A stretch of 64,000 bases of DNA, taken from contig NC_012751.1 in the NCBI RefSeq assembly GCF_000021705.1, positions 1,786,006-1,850,005 on the forward strand. Reading direction: 5' to 3'. The translations under genes and the position numbers were made by a program. The notes below the pieces were generated by a model. It searched no databases and had not been told where the DNA came from. It saw nothing but the letters and a program-made list of their open reading frames with translations. This DNA comes from Candidatus Hamiltonella defensa 5AT (Acyrthosiphon pisum). GTDB lineage: Bacteria > Pseudomonadota > Gammaproteobacteria > Enterobacterales > Enterobacteriaceae. Positions 8,885 through 18,474 of this stretch are shown here, one piece after another (position 1 is the first letter of the stretch; the number at the start of each line of letters is the position of its first letter).

Positions 8885-10228
8885 TTAGTACAAACTCTTT
8901 TTTATTTTCTCAGCCACTTCTTCAGCTAATGTTTTTATGAAATGCTCCTCTTGATCAGCTTCAATCATTACGCGGATCACAGGCTCAGTGCCTGATGTAC
9001 GTAATAAGATTCGGCCCCTTCCTGCCAAGGTAGATTCCACTTTTTTGACCAAAGAGGCTATTGCATCAGATTGCAAAACATTTTTGTTGCCAGAAAAAGA
9101 AAAATTAACCAATACTTGTGGCAATAACTTTATTTCACTACAAAGCTCATGCAAGGTCATTTGATTTTGAATGATCACTTTAAACACTTGCAAAGCCGCT
9201 ATCATACCGTCTCCTGTGGTGGTTTTATCCAATAAAATGATATGGCCTGAATTTTCAGCTCCAATACGATAACCGTGTTTTTGCATTTTTTCTAAAACGT
9301 AGCGATCACCGACCTTGGCTCTGATGAAAGGAATTTTCAATCTTTGAAGAGCAAGTTCTAACCCCATGTTACTCATGAGCGTTCCAACAACACCCCCTTT
9401 TAATTGCTGCTGACGACAGGCTTCTTTAGCAATAAGATAAACTATTTGATCACCATCCACTTTGTTACCCAGGTGATCCACCATGATCAGCCGATCACCG
9501 TCTCCATCTAGTGCTATTCCTAGATCAGCCTGTTCTGCTAGCACGCTTTTTTGTAACATGCCGATATTGGTGGCACCACATTCTTTGTTAATATTTAACC
9601 CATTTGGTTCACAAGCAATAGAAATCACCGTTGCACCTAGCTCTTTAAGCACACTCGGCGCAATGTGATAAGTAGCCCCATTTGAACAATCGACCACTAT
9701 TTTAAAATTTTTTAAATTGAATTCGCTTGGAAAAGTGCCTTTACAAAATTCAATGTAACGGCCTGCCGCGTCGACAATTCGGCGGGCTTTGCCTAATTGA
9801 GCAGATTCAACACAGGTGAGGGGCTTTTCTAGTTGTGCTTCAATGGCTTCTTCCAGGCTATCAGAGAGCTTGCTGCCATTAATATCAAAAAATTTAATCC
9901 CATTATCATAGAAAGGATTATGAGAGGCTGAAATGACAATGCCTGCCTCCGCTCGAAAAGTGCGAGTCAAGTAAGCAATGGCAGGTGTGGGCATCGGGCC
10001 TGTTAATAGAGCAGAAAACCCCGCGGCGGCTAACCCTGCTTCTAAAGCAGATTCCAACATGTAACCAGAAATACGTGTGTCCTTGCCGATGATAATTTTA
10101 CGCGAATCTTGACGGGCTAAAATTTTGCCTGCTGCCCAACCTAATTTTAAGAAAAAATCAGGGGTGATCGGCATATCTCCTACCTTTCCCCGAATGCCAT
10201 CCGTACCAAAATATTTGCGATGATGCAT
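8885..10228 (-). CDS. glmM: Phosphoglucosamine mutase
   Basis: A 447-residue enzyme converting glucosamine-6-phosphate to glucosamine-1-phosphate for peptidoglycan and LPS precursors. The phosphoserine loop GIVISASHNP places the catalytic Ser at 102. The metal loop DGDGDR and the phosphate-binding RTSGTEPVIRVM near the end are present. It starts six bases after folP stops, the conserved ftsH-folP-glmM order. In E. coli secG follows; here the convergent sii-like locus lies downstream instead, so that locus sits at the glmM/secG junction. Confidence 0.97.
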   Translation of the reverse strand: MHHRKYFGTDGIRGKVGDMPITPDFFLKLGWAAGKILARQDSRKIIIGKDTRISGYMLESALEAGLAAAGFSALLTGPMPTPAIAYLTRTFRAEAGIVISASHNPFYDNGIKFFDINGSKLSDSLEEAIEAQLEKPLTCVESAQLGKARRIVDAAGRYIEFCKGTFPSEFNLKNFKIVVDCSNGATYHIAPSVLKELGATVISIACEPNGLNINKECGATNIGMLQKSVLAEQADLGIALDGDGDRLIMVDHLGNKVDGDQIVYLIAKEACRQQQLKGGVVGTLMSNMGLELALQRLKIPFIRAKVGDRYVLEKMQKHGYRIGAENSGHIILLDKTTTGDGMIAALQVFKVIIQNQMTLHELCSEIKLLPQVLVNFSFSGNKNVLQSDAIASLVKKVESTLAGRGRILLRTSGTEPVIRVMIEADQEEHFIKTLAEEVAEKIKKSLY

Positions 10229-10234
10229 TATTTT

Positions 10235-11077
10235 TTACTCGTTTTTTATTATTTGAGTTTTCGTTCGATTCACAATATGTAGGGCTTCAACTGTTTCTTT
10301 AACATCATGTACCCTAATGATATGTGCTCCTTTCATCGCTGCAATGACGGCACAAGCAATGCTGCCAATCACTTTTTCTTTTGGAAGAATACCAGGCCGT
10401 CCGTCAATCATGGATTTTCTTGACATCCCAACCAGCATCGGTAAATGAAAATGCTGAAATTTTTCTAAATTTGCAAGTAATTGATAATTATGAGTTAAAC
10501 TTTTACCAAAGCCAAAACCTGGGTCGATCAACAATTTATTTTTTGGGATGCCCACCGAAAGACAGCGTTCAATATTCTCTTCAAAAAAAGCATTGACCTC
10601 AGATAGCACATCCTCATAACGAGGGGATTGTTGCATATTTTCGGGATGACCTTGCATGTGCATGAGACAAATAGGTAACTCTGTTTCTGCTGCGGCTTCT
10701 AAAGCACCTGGCTTTCTGAGTGCAAAAACATCGTTGATCATATGAGCCCCCGCTTTTTTAGCTTCAAGCATCACAGCGGGTTTTGATGTATCTACGGAAA
10801 GCAGGGTGTTAAAGCGTTTTGCTAAATATTCTAAAAAAGGTATCACTCTATCAAGCTCTTCTTGCTCAGTGACTGGAATTGCCCCAGGTCGGGTTGACTC
10901 TCCTCCTATATCAATGATATCTGCCCCTGCAGATATCATTTTTTCTGCATGTTGTGAGGCTTGTTCAAAACTATAATAAGATCCGCCATCCGAAAATGAA
11001 TCAGGCGTAATATTTAAAATCCCCATCACTTTTGGGCATAACAGATCCAATCTGTGTTTTCCAATAGAAAAATCCAT
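10235..11077 (-). CDS. folP: Dihydropteroate synthase
   Basis: A 280-residue TIM-barrel enzyme that condenses 4-aminobenzoate with the pterin pyrophosphate in folate synthesis. The signature segments are present: VMGILNITPDSFSDGG near residue 18, IDIGGESTRPGA, DTSKPAVM, INDVFAL, LMHMQGHP, DPGFGFGKS and the C-terminal GAHIIRVHDV. Length and start match the family. It lies between ftsH and glmM as in E. coli, with 236 bases to ftsH. Intact. Confidence 0.96.
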   Translation of the reverse strand: MDFSIGKHRLDLLCPKVMGILNITPDSFSDGGSYYSFEQASQHAEKMISAGADIIDIGGESTRPGAIPVTEQEELDRVIPFLEYLAKRFNTLLSVDTSKPAVMLEAKKAGAHMINDVFALRKPGALEAAAETELPICLMHMQGHPENMQQSPRYEDVLSEVNAFFEENIERCLSVGIPKNKLLIDPGFGFGKSLTHNYQLLANLEKFQHFHLPMLVGMSRKSMIDGRPGILPKEKVIGSIACAVIAAMKGAHIIRVHDVKETVEALHIVNRTKTQIIKNE

Positions 11078-11313
11078 ATTTTTAAACCTTTAAATGAATA
11101 TGTCATTTGATCGGCAAAAGGGAATAACGACGAAATGCAAAGCTATTTTGGTTAGGTCAGAGCAAAGTGTCATCTCCCACATCGCAAGAGGCTTTGGATG
11201 AAAATGATACTCGTCCATTAAAGAACGAGTTTTTACGACAACATGGGATATAAAATATAAGATGAATTGAATGTTTAAGATCATGACATATTTCGTGGAA
11301 AAATTTCTTTGTT

Positions 11314-13239
11314 TTAGCCCACATTAGACCCGTCTGTATTCTTTTTATCTGAAAAGAGAGGGGGATCTGGTTTTTCTTCAGATTTTGAAGAATCGTCATT
11401 TTCAGAAGAGGTGTCAATATTATCGTCCCAACCTGCAGGTATACGTACCGTCGTACGATTCATAAGATCGTCAATTTGTGGAGCATCAATGGTTTCATAT
11501 TTCATCAAAGCATCTTTCATAGAATGCAATATATCCAGATTTGCCATCAATAATTCACGAGCACGATTATAGTTACGTTCAATGAGTGATTTGATTTCTT
11601 CGTCAATAATACAGGCCGTTTTATCGGAAATATGCTTACTTTTTCCTACTGAGCGCCCGATGAAGACTTCTCCATCTTCTTCTGAATATAGTAAAGGTCC
11701 TAACTTTTCCGAAAAACCCCACTGAGTGACCATGTTCCGTGCAATGGAAGTGGCAACTTTAATGTCATTAGAAGCACCGGTGGATACCTGCTCTGTACCA
11801 TAGATAATTTCTTCAGCGAGACGGCCACCGTAAAGGGTGGAAATTTGACTTTCCAGTTTCTGACGACTTGCACTGATGGCATCGCCTTCTGGAAGAAAAA
11901 ATGTCACGCCTAATGCTCTACCCCGAGGAATAATGGTGACTTTATGAACCGGATCATGCTCTGGAACCAAGCGGCCTATGATCGCATGTCCTGCCTCATG
12001 ATAAGCCGTCGCTTCTTTTTGTTCTTCCGTCATGACCATAGAACGACGCTCAGCACCCATCATAATTTTGTCTTTGGCTTTTTCAAACTCGCTCATACAA
12101 ACCACACGTTTTTTAAAACGTGCCGCAAATAAGGCCGCTTCATTCACTAAATTGGCTAAGTCCGCGCCAGAAAAACCAGGCGTTCCTCGTGCAATAACAG
12201 AGGCATTCACATCAATATCAAGAGGGACACGCCGCATATGAACTTTTAAAATTTGCTCACGTCCACGAACATCTGGTAAACCAACCACCACCTGTCTATC
12301 AAAACGACCTGGACGTAACAAAGCGGGATCAAGCACATCGGGTCTATTGGTTGCAGCAATCACGATGACGCCTTCGTTACCTTCGAAGCCATCCATTTCG
12401 ACTAACATTTGATTTAAGGTTTGTTCACGTTCATCATGCCCACCACCTAAGCCGGCACCACGCTGACGACCCACAGCATCAATTTCATCAATAAAAATGA
12501 TACAGGGTGAGGCTTTCTTCGCTTTCTCAAACATGTCACGAACACGAGACGCCCCAACACCTACAAACATTTCGACGAAATCAGATCCTGAAATACTGAA
12601 AAAAGGAACATTTGCTTCCCCTGCGATGGCTTTTGCCAGCAGAGTTTTACCTGTTCCCGGAGGGCCTACCAACAAAATACCGGTTGGAATTTTTCCGCCC
12701 AATTTTTGGAAACGCCCAGGCTCACGTAAGTATTGAACCAATTCGCTGACTTCTTCTTTGGCTTCATCACAACCTGCCACATCTGCAAAAGAGGTCTTAA
12801 CCTGATCTTCACTCAGCATTCTGGCTTTACTTTTACCAAAAGACATCGCCCCTTTTCCTCCCCCACCCTGCATTTGGCGCATGAAAAATATCCAAACACC
12901 AATCAGCAATAACATCGGAAACCAAGAAATAAAAATAGAAGTCAGTAAACTGGTTTCTTCGGGCGGTTGAGCAATGACCTTGACGTTTTTAGTCAGCAAA
13001 GTATCTAAAAGTTTAGGATCATTAATCGGGATAAAGGTAATATATTTCGTGTTATCTTTTTTATTAACGTCAATTTCTCGACCATTAATACGGACACCAA
13101 GAACCTGATCATGAGTCAGATCAGATATAAAAGTGGAATAATCAACTGTTGGGGATTTTGATTCACCGGGACCAAAACTTTGGAATATTGACATTAAAAT
13201 AACTGCAATCACTAACCAAAGAACCAAATTTTTTGCCAT
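11314..13239 (-). CDS. ftsH: ATP-dependent zinc metalloprotease FtsH
   Basis: A 641-residue inner-membrane AAA+ protease that degrades unfolded membrane proteins and regulators such as LpxC. Two N-terminal transmembrane helices flank a periplasmic domain; then Walker A GPPGTGKT, Walker B FIDEID, the pore/SRH region and the zinc site HEAGH. I place the start at the ATG at 13239 (MAKNLVLW), which matches the E. coli protein. An upstream in-frame start at 13302 would add 21 residues that are not part of the family and would overlap rlmE. The extreme C-terminus is divergent and polar, as usual. Confidence 0.97.
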   Translation of the reverse strand: MAKNLVLWLVIAVILMSIFQSFGPGESKSPTVDYSTFISDLTHDQVLGVRINGREIDVNKKDNTKYITFIPINDPKLLDTLLTKNVKVIAQPPEETSLLTSIFISWFPMLLLIGVWIFFMRQMQGGGGKGAMSFGKSKARMLSEDQVKTSFADVAGCDEAKEEVSELVQYLREPGRFQKLGGKIPTGILLVGPPGTGKTLLAKAIAGEANVPFFSISGSDFVEMFVGVGASRVRDMFEKAKKASPCIIFIDEIDAVGRQRGAGLGGGHDEREQTLNQMLVEMDGFEGNEGVIVIAATNRPDVLDPALLRPGRFDRQVVVGLPDVRGREQILKVHMRRVPLDIDVNASVIARGTPGFSGADLANLVNEAALFAARFKKRVVCMSEFEKAKDKIMMGAERRSMVMTEEQKEATAYHEAGHAIIGRLVPEHDPVHKVTIIPRGRALGVTFFLPEGDAISASRQKLESQISTLYGGRLAEEIIYGTEQVSTGASNDIKVATSIARNMVTQWGFSEKLGPLLYSEEDGEVFIGRSVGKSKHISDKTACIIDEEIKSLIERNYNRARELLMANLDILHSMKDALMKYETIDAPQIDDLMNRTTVRIPAGWDDNIDTSSENDDSSKSEEKPDPPLFSDKKNTDGSNVG

Positions 13240-13298
13240 ATCACTCAAGGAATTAACCTCATATTTACAATCTATCAACAAGAAGCGCCAGGTTATGA

Positions 13299-13925
13299 TC
13301 ATTTTAGACCTGTCGCTACAATGTAAACTTCACGTGATCTTATTCGTGAAGCATCTGGTTTACGTACTTTAACTTTTTTAAAGAGAGAACGCATTTCCCT
13401 TAAATATTGTTCAAACCCCTCTCCCTGAAACACTTTGACCAAAAAACTCCCGCCGGGTATGAGTATATCACGAGATATGTCGAAGGCTAACTCGGCGAGA
13501 TGCATCGATTTTGGTATATCTACTGAGGATATTCCTGTCATATTGGGGGCCATATCAGAGATAACAACATCTATTTTTTTATCTCCAATACAATTTAAAA
13601 GGCGTTTTAATATAGATTTCTCTCGAAAATCACCCTGCAAAAACTCTACTCCCAAGATTGAATCCATGGGGAGTAAATCAAGGGCAATCACTTTGCCTTT
13701 AAGACCCACTTTATTGACCACATATTGTGACCAGCCTCCAGGTGCAGCGCCTAAATCGAGAACAAACATACCTCTTTTGAAAATTTTATCGGTATTGTCA
13801 ATTTCATCAAGTTTAAACCAAGCGCGTGATCGTAATTTTTTTTTCTGAGCCTCAATCACATATTTATCATTAAAATGTTCTTGTAACCAGCGGCGGGAAC
13901 TGGCTGAACGCTTTTTACTGGACAT
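13299..13925 (-). CDS. rlmE: 23S rRNA (uridine-2'-O)-methyltransferase RlmE (FtsJ/RrmJ)
   Basis: About 208 residues. It methylates U2552 of 23S rRNA using S-adenosylmethionine. The Rossmann methyltransferase motif DLGAAPGGWSQYV, the DMAPNMTG acidic segment and GGSFLVKVFQGEGF are visible, and the protein ends in YIVATG like E. coli RlmE. The ATG at 13925 (MSSKKRSASS) matches the family start and has AGAG six bases before it; 13940 is an in-frame alternative adding five residues. It is the first gene of the rlmE-ftsH-folP-glmM run. The yhbY gene found beside it in E. coli is missing. Confidence 0.95.
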   Translation of the reverse strand: MSSKKRSASSRRWLQEHFNDKYVIEAQKKKLRSRAWFKLDEIDNTDKIFKRGMFVLDLGAAPGGWSQYVVNKVGLKGKVIALDLLPMDSILGVEFLQGDFREKSILKRLLNCIGDKKIDVVISDMAPNMTGISSVDIPKSMHLAELAFDISRDILIPGGSFLVKVFQGEGFEQYLREMRSLFKKVKVRKPDASRIRSREVYIVATGLK

Positions 13926-14076
13926 TTTTTCTCTAAACATTCATTTCATTTAAATCGATTATCAGTGCTTCCATGAGTCAAAATAGTAATATAAAAAATA
14001 TTCATGGACTGTGCTCTATTGGCGCTATTTATCAAAAAGGGGATTTGAGGGTTTTAAAATCGTTAATGCATGCATA

Positions 14077-14553
14077 CTAACAATATTTAACATCAAGAAT
14101 TTCGTATTCGACCTCACCGCCCGGGGTGTGAATCACCGCAACATCACTGATTTTTTTAGCAATTAAACCTCGCGCGATGGGGGAGTTAACAGAAATAAGA
14201 TCTTTTTTGAAATTCGCTTCATCATCACCCACAATTTGATAGATTTTTTTTTCTTCTGAATGAGTATTCAATACGGTCACTGTTGCGCCGAAAATAACGA
14301 TACCTTTGTTGGCTATTTTAGTAACATCAATAATTTGAGCGTGAGATAATTTTGATTCAATTTCCTGAATACGGCCCTCACAAAATCCTTGTTGCTCACG
14401 AGCTGCATGGTATTCCGCATTCTCTTTTAAATCACCATGCTCACGAGCCTCTGCGATAGCTGCGATGATCTGAGGGCGAAGGACACTCTTTAGATGCTGA
14501 AGTTCTTCGCGTAATTTCTCTGCGCCACGTAGCGTCATAGGGATCTGTGTCAT
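14077..14553 (-). CDS. greA: Transcription elongation factor GreA
   Basis: A 158-residue factor that stimulates RNA cleavage by stalled RNA polymerase. The N-terminal coiled coil carries the acidic tip DLKENAEYHAAREQQ, and the C-terminal FKBP-like domain has SPIARGLI. Length and ends match E. coli GreA (MTQIPMTLRGAEKL). The 136 bases between it and rlmE hold no gene. Confidence 0.97.
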   Translation of the reverse strand: MTQIPMTLRGAEKLREELQHLKSVLRPQIIAAIAEAREHGDLKENAEYHAAREQQGFCEGRIQEIESKLSHAQIIDVTKIANKGIVIFGATVTVLNTHSEEKKIYQIVGDDEANFKKDLISVNSPIARGLIAKKISDVAVIHTPGGEVEYEILDVKYC

Positions 14554-14968
14554 TCATCAATACCTCATATTGTTTTTTTAAAGAGTCATTATTCTAATTT
14601 ATATGCACTGTAAAACAGACGCGCATTTTATGTTTTGTGCCGCTCACAGTACGATTATATTTAAAAAATCGCCAAAAATTCTGGAGCGATTGAGTTCTTT
14701 TATCTATCACTGATTTTAACTCAAAGTTGTTTTAGGATCACCGTTTACTTTTTTGTTTCTATCTTGCTCTATTTGGTACTAATTTGAATTCATGATAGTC
14801 TGTAACGCGCTTTAAAAGCCTTATATGCCACATTAAAAAATATTACTGCTTATTTTTTTCCATTAAACGCTATTATTAGGATCACCCCCTTTCTTTAAGT
14901 TTATGAGTCATCTTTTTGACTAATACAATAGTGTGTTTTGAATAAGCGAAAAATGAATTGAGGAGCAT
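14554..14968. other. Divergent intergenic region between greA and djlA
   Basis: 415 bases, AT-rich, no open frame worth calling. It must hold the promoters of both divergent genes, but I cannot pick a confident -35/-10 pair by eye. Confidence 0.4.
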
Positions 14969-15799
14969 ATGCTGTATTGGGGAAAATGGTTTGGGGCTTT
15001 GTTGGGATTTTTATCTGGCCTTGGTTTCTGGGGTGTATTATTAGGTTTTTTTATTGGAAATATTGTAGATCTCAGGTTAAGAACCAGAAATCAACATTTT
15101 TTTTCTGATCAAAAAAATCGACAATCTCTATTTTTTTGCACCACTTTCCAAGTCATGGGGCATATCACAAAATCCAAAGGACGCGTCACTGAAACCGATA
15201 TTCAGCTCGCGACAACATTGATGGATAGAATGCAATTACATGGTGAAGCACGGGCCGCCGCTCAGGCTGCATTTCGTGAAGGCAAAGAAAATGATTTTCC
15301 TTTAAGAAAAAAATTACAGCAATTACGGGGCATCTGCTTAGGGCGGGTCGATTTAATTAAAATGTTTTTGGAAATTCAATTTCAAGCCGCTTTTTCTGAT
15401 GGCATTCTCCACCCTAATGAGCGTCAAGTGCTGTATGTTATTTCCGAGGAGCTGGGCATTTCTCAAAGACAGTTTCATCAATTTCTCAATATGATGGAAA
15501 GTGGCAGCCAATTTGGGCACAAAAACTGGTATCAGCATGCAACCTATTCTTCTTCTGGGCGCAGCTCACAAAACGGGCAAGCACCGACATTATCCGATGC
15601 CTGTAAAGTGCTTGGTGTGAACGTCAATGACAACAGTGCTACTATTAAACGCGCCTACCGAAAACTGATGAGTGAAAATCATCCTGATAAATTGATAGCA
15701 AAAGGGCTACCTCCTGAGATGATGGAAATAGCCAAAGAAAAAACGCAAAAAATTCAAGCTGCCTATAATTTTATTAAACGTGAAAAAGGCTTTAAGTGA
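14969..15799 (+). CDS. djlA: DnaJ-like membrane co-chaperone DjlA
   Basis: A 276-residue inner-membrane protein. One N-terminal transmembrane helix (residues ~8-30, glycine-rich), a TerB-like central domain (KSKGRVTETDIQ, LHPNERQVLYVI) and a C-terminal J domain with the HPD motif in ENHPDKLIAKGLPPEMME. It stimulates DnaK ATPase and affects capsule signalling in E. coli. Colinear with E. coli DjlA throughout. A GAGG site lies seven bases before the ATG. Convergent with yajQ. Confidence 0.95.
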   Translation: MLYWGKWFGALLGFLSGLGFWGVLLGFFIGNIVDLRLRTRNQHFFSDQKNRQSLFFCTTFQVMGHITKSKGRVTETDIQLATTLMDRMQLHGEARAAAQAAFREGKENDFPLRKKLQQLRGICLGRVDLIKMFLEIQFQAAFSDGILHPNERQVLYVISEELGISQRQFHQFLNMMESGSQFGHKNWYQHATYSSSGRSSQNGQAPTLSDACKVLGVNVNDNSATIKRAYRKLMSENHPDKLIAKGLPPEMMEIAKEKTQKIQAAYNFIKREKGFK

Positions 15800-15814
15800 A
15801 ACTTATCACCAGGC

Positions 15815-16306
15815 CTAATCTCGAAAATTATTAAATTGAAAAGGTTGACCCAGATCTCCAGTGCGAATTAAAGCCATTACCGCTTGCAGATCGTTGCGCG
15901 ATTTACCTGTCACCCTTACCTGTTCACCCTGAATTTGAGCTTGCACTTTTAATTTACTGTCTTTAATGAGCTTCACTAATTTTTTGGCTTTTAAAGACTC
16001 AATCCCTTGTTTCAATTTGGCATCCAGGCTATAGGTTTTTCCACTGTGCAAAATCTCTGCGGAAATATCCAAAGCCCCGCCTTCAATCCCTCTTTTTGCG
16101 AGTTTTTCAGAGATGATTTCAAGCATCTGTTTCACTTGAAAATCAGATTCACTGGTCACTTTGATGCTTTTTTGTTTTTCATCAAATTCAAAACGAGCGG
16201 TGACATGACGAAAATCCCAACGAGTGGACAGATCACGGGTAGCGTTTTCAACCGCATTACGAACTTCTTGTGTATCAATTTCAGACACAATATCAAAAGA
16301 AGGCAT
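15815..16306 (-). CDS. yajQ: YajQ family nucleotide-binding protein
   Basis: A 163-residue cytoplasmic protein that begins MPSFDIVSEID and ends in DLGQPFQFNNFRD, both hallmarks of the family (formerly UPF0234). Members bind nucleotides, reportedly cyclic di-GMP in some species; the role in this organism is unknown. Full length with no lesion. Confidence 0.95.
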   Translation of the reverse strand: MPSFDIVSEIDTQEVRNAVENATRDLSTRWDFRHVTARFEFDEKQKSIKVTSESDFQVKQMLEIISEKLAKRGIEGGALDISAEILHSGKTYSLDAKLKQGIESLKAKKLVKLIKDSKLKVQAQIQGEQVRVTGKSRNDLQAVMALIRTGDLGQPFQFNNFRD

Positions 16307-16428
16307 GTGATTATTTTCCTGAATTTAGAGTGGCGTTAAAACATCAATGTTATTAAAATGATATGACTATAAAATTCAAATTTCTATTTTTTGTAAAGAA
16401 TTTAATGGTTTAATATTTCCGGACACTT

Positions 16429-16541
16429 TAGATAGAGTCGTCAGGTAATGAAAGAAAACAGGTTATCATTGAGGGGATAAAAATGGCATTTGAGAGAATT
16501 TAATAATGAACTTAGCCCATCGCCGAGACGATATGGCTAAA
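16429..16541 (+). mobile_element. Left-end remnant of an IS5-family insertion sequence
   Basis: This stretch parallels the left end of the larger IS5-type element at 37419: TTAGATAGAGTCGTCA resembles its terminal repeat, and GGGGATAAAAA, TTTGAGAGAAT and ATGAACTTAGCCCATCGCCG parallel its leader and transposase start. The transposase frame stops after about a dozen codons. Unlike the copy at 37419 it has no intron, so it shows the uninterrupted form of the site: GAGAAT-TTAA-TAATGAAC here against GAGAAT-GT|CA-AAATGAAT there. No right end is nearby. Confidence 0.6.
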
Positions 16542-16638
16542 TAATTTTATTTTGATTAAATTTAAATTATATCAATAATTTTATTGATTATAATCATTTT
16601 TAAGTGATTTAGCTCTATATTCTTATTTTATGTTTTCT

Positions 16639-18045
16639 TTAATTAGATAAAAAAACTTTTTTAGCGGCTGTAAAATATGAAGCAGGTATGTTTGTTACAT
16701 CTTCTTCCCAAAGTGGATTTAATGGCACATGATAGCCCTCATCTTTTAACAGCTGCACCATATCTTTTAACTCATTTTGGTCTTTTATAACACAGATTTC
16801 ATCAAACCTCCCCATACTTTTAGGTAGTGCAAATGTAGCAGGGAAATTTGCTGTTGGATCACTTACAGGGTTACCTGTATCGCTGCTATGGTGCACAACC
16901 TTCTCACCTCTTGCACCAACCAGACACATATTAATTTCATCGATCATCTCACTCATACGTGGCGTAGCATTACCAATGTCTTTGTCTTCTCTTGCATTGA
17001 AGCTATTAAAATCAGGCTTAAGCTTACTAAATAATTTATTGATTGTACTATTGACAGTTTCTTTAATCTTATCCGGATGACGTTTTTTGATTTTTATTGG
17101 ATTAGTCGAATCTAAATACTTCTCTAGTGAAGAAGTTTCCGTCTTATTTGTTTTTTTATTATTGTAAATCGCCATTCTGTGATCAACAATTGTTCTTGCA
17201 ACATCCGGCACAGCTAAATTATCCTTAGAACCGAAATCCTCTATTGAAGGGGCAATCATCAAAATATCATAATCAGCTGTCAGTGGTTTTTCATTGTTCC
17301 CCACTGAACTCAGTACTTTAACCGGTGCTCCATTGTAATTGACCAAGTATAATTCAGACCCTTCATCGCAAGGATTTAGTGTAAATTCATGCTCTACGTT
17401 TTCTGATGTTTTGGCTTTTAATTTAGTAATAGCCCCCGAATCATTTTTTTCTACTTCGTAGACAATGCCTTCTTTTTCAAGTAATTCAATCCGATTTTTT
17501 GTTATCTTTAAATCTACTTCCTTAGCATTTTTTTGATCTAAACACTCTTGTACCGCCGTATTAAATTTATTGAGCGTCTTTTGTGGCTGATCTGCCAGCT
17601 TACTTAATGCTTGATTGACACAAATAAAAGCTGTTTGTGGCCCCCAGTTTGCGCTTTTCCCTTTTATCTTAAACCCTTTAGTCGGATGACCATCCCTTAT
17701 CAGATCTGTTGCCATCAAATCAACAGGACGAATAGAGATAATACAATTTTTCTTTTGCGCCAAAATTTGCAATTCTATGAGATGCTCTGGCACAATACCG
17801 ACCTTTTGTTCTTGGCATAATTTTGTGATTTTATCAATATTCAATTTTTTGCCGTCATCTATGTGAGCTTCATCCTTTAGTGAAACATTCAATTCACTAT
17901 TTAGTACATTTTTTGACAAATTTTCAGGCGAGTTTGATACAGACATAGGTTTAAGCAGGCTTGAATTTAATTGAATTTTATTAGATTTTAGTGAATTTTT
18001 ATTATTAATAATATCCAACATATTATTAGTTTTAGCTATTGCCAT
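16639..18045 (-). CDS. ExoY/CyaA-type nucleotidyl cyclase, putative secreted effector
   Basis: A 468-residue protein with the anthrax edema factor/CyaA/ExoY catalytic signatures. Motif 1 (residues ~103-150) reads SIRPVDLMATDLI, then PTKGFKIKGKSANWGPQ, with Lys123 and Lys130 at the spacing of the two ATP-phosphate lysines of CyaA (K58, K65). Motif 2 is TADYDILMIAPS with Asp258 and Asp260, matching the metal-binding D188/D190. Motif 3 is GNATPRMSEMIDEINMCLVG (~358-377). The first ~70 residues are polar and could be a type III secretion signal. Known members make cAMP or other cyclic nucleotides in host cells after activation by a eukaryotic cofactor (actin for ExoY, calmodulin for CyaA/EF). The frame is intact, unlike its neighbours. 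Which nucleotide and which cofactor are unknown. Confidence 0.8.
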   Translation of the reverse strand: MAIAKTNNMLDIINNKNSLKSNKIQLNSSLLKPMSVSNSPENLSKNVLNSELNVSLKDEAHIDDGKKLNIDKITKLCQEQKVGIVPEHLIELQILAQKKNCIISIRPVDLMATDLIRDGHPTKGFKIKGKSANWGPQTAFICVNQALSKLADQPQKTLNKFNTAVQECLDQKNAKEVDLKITKNRIELLEKEGIVYEVEKNDSGAITKLKAKTSENVEHEFTLNPCDEGSELYLVNYNGAPVKVLSSVGNNEKPLTADYDILMIAPSIEDFGSKDNLAVPDVARTIVDHRMAIYNNKKTNKTETSSLEKYLDSTNPIKIKKRHPDKIKETVNSTINKLFSKLKPDFNSFNAREDKDIGNATPRMSEMIDEINMCLVGARGEKVVHHSSDTGNPVSDPTANFPATFALPKSMGRFDEICVIKDQNELKDMVQLLKDEGYHVPLNPLWEEDVTNIPASYFTAAKKVFLSN

Positions 18046-18186
18046 AATTTTTTACCTTAGATTATTTTGAATTCAGAATATTTTATTCATTTGAATTAAA
18101 ATAAACGTCAAATAAGGTTTATTTGTGCAATTTTTTGTAATTGGTTTTTATGTTAAAAATAGATAATAAAAGACACTAAAACTGAA

Positions 18187-18261
18187 CAAAATACGATATT
18201 TTTAGTGTAATTTAACAATAATTTAATTTTTATTATGACCTGTGATTTTGCTTAAAATAGA
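18187..18261. repeat. Copy 1 of a ~75-bp dispersed repeat (second copy at 59161)
   Basis: AAATACGATATTTT, TTTAACAAT, TTTTATTATGAC and TGTGATTTTGCT.AAAAT occur in the same order and spacing at 59161-59236, in the same orientation, with roughly 85-90 percent identity by eye. Weaker similarity (CCAGCAT, AGGGTT) runs on for about 70 more bases in both copies. Both copies sit next to effector-like genes. Nature unknown; possibly a mobile-element remnant. Confidence 0.55.
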
Positions 18262-18474
18262 GCTCGTATCCTTTCCTTTTGATTGCTTTTTTTATCCTTC
18301 ATTTTTTGGCTCCCTGCCAGCATAACAAGCTAGCTAGGGTTTTCCGAATATTTCAAGTGTTGGAAAGGCTTCTATAGTGGAGTCTCTATGTAGTTCATGA
18401 CCTGGCAGCCGAATTGACATAACCTGATTTCCAGGCCAGTTCAAACAGAAATTGCCGTGAAAACTAGTTTTAAA

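Noticed and set aside
11090..11417. Minus-strand frames between folP and ftsH
   Set aside because: They overlap the ftsH 3' end in another phase and resemble nothing.
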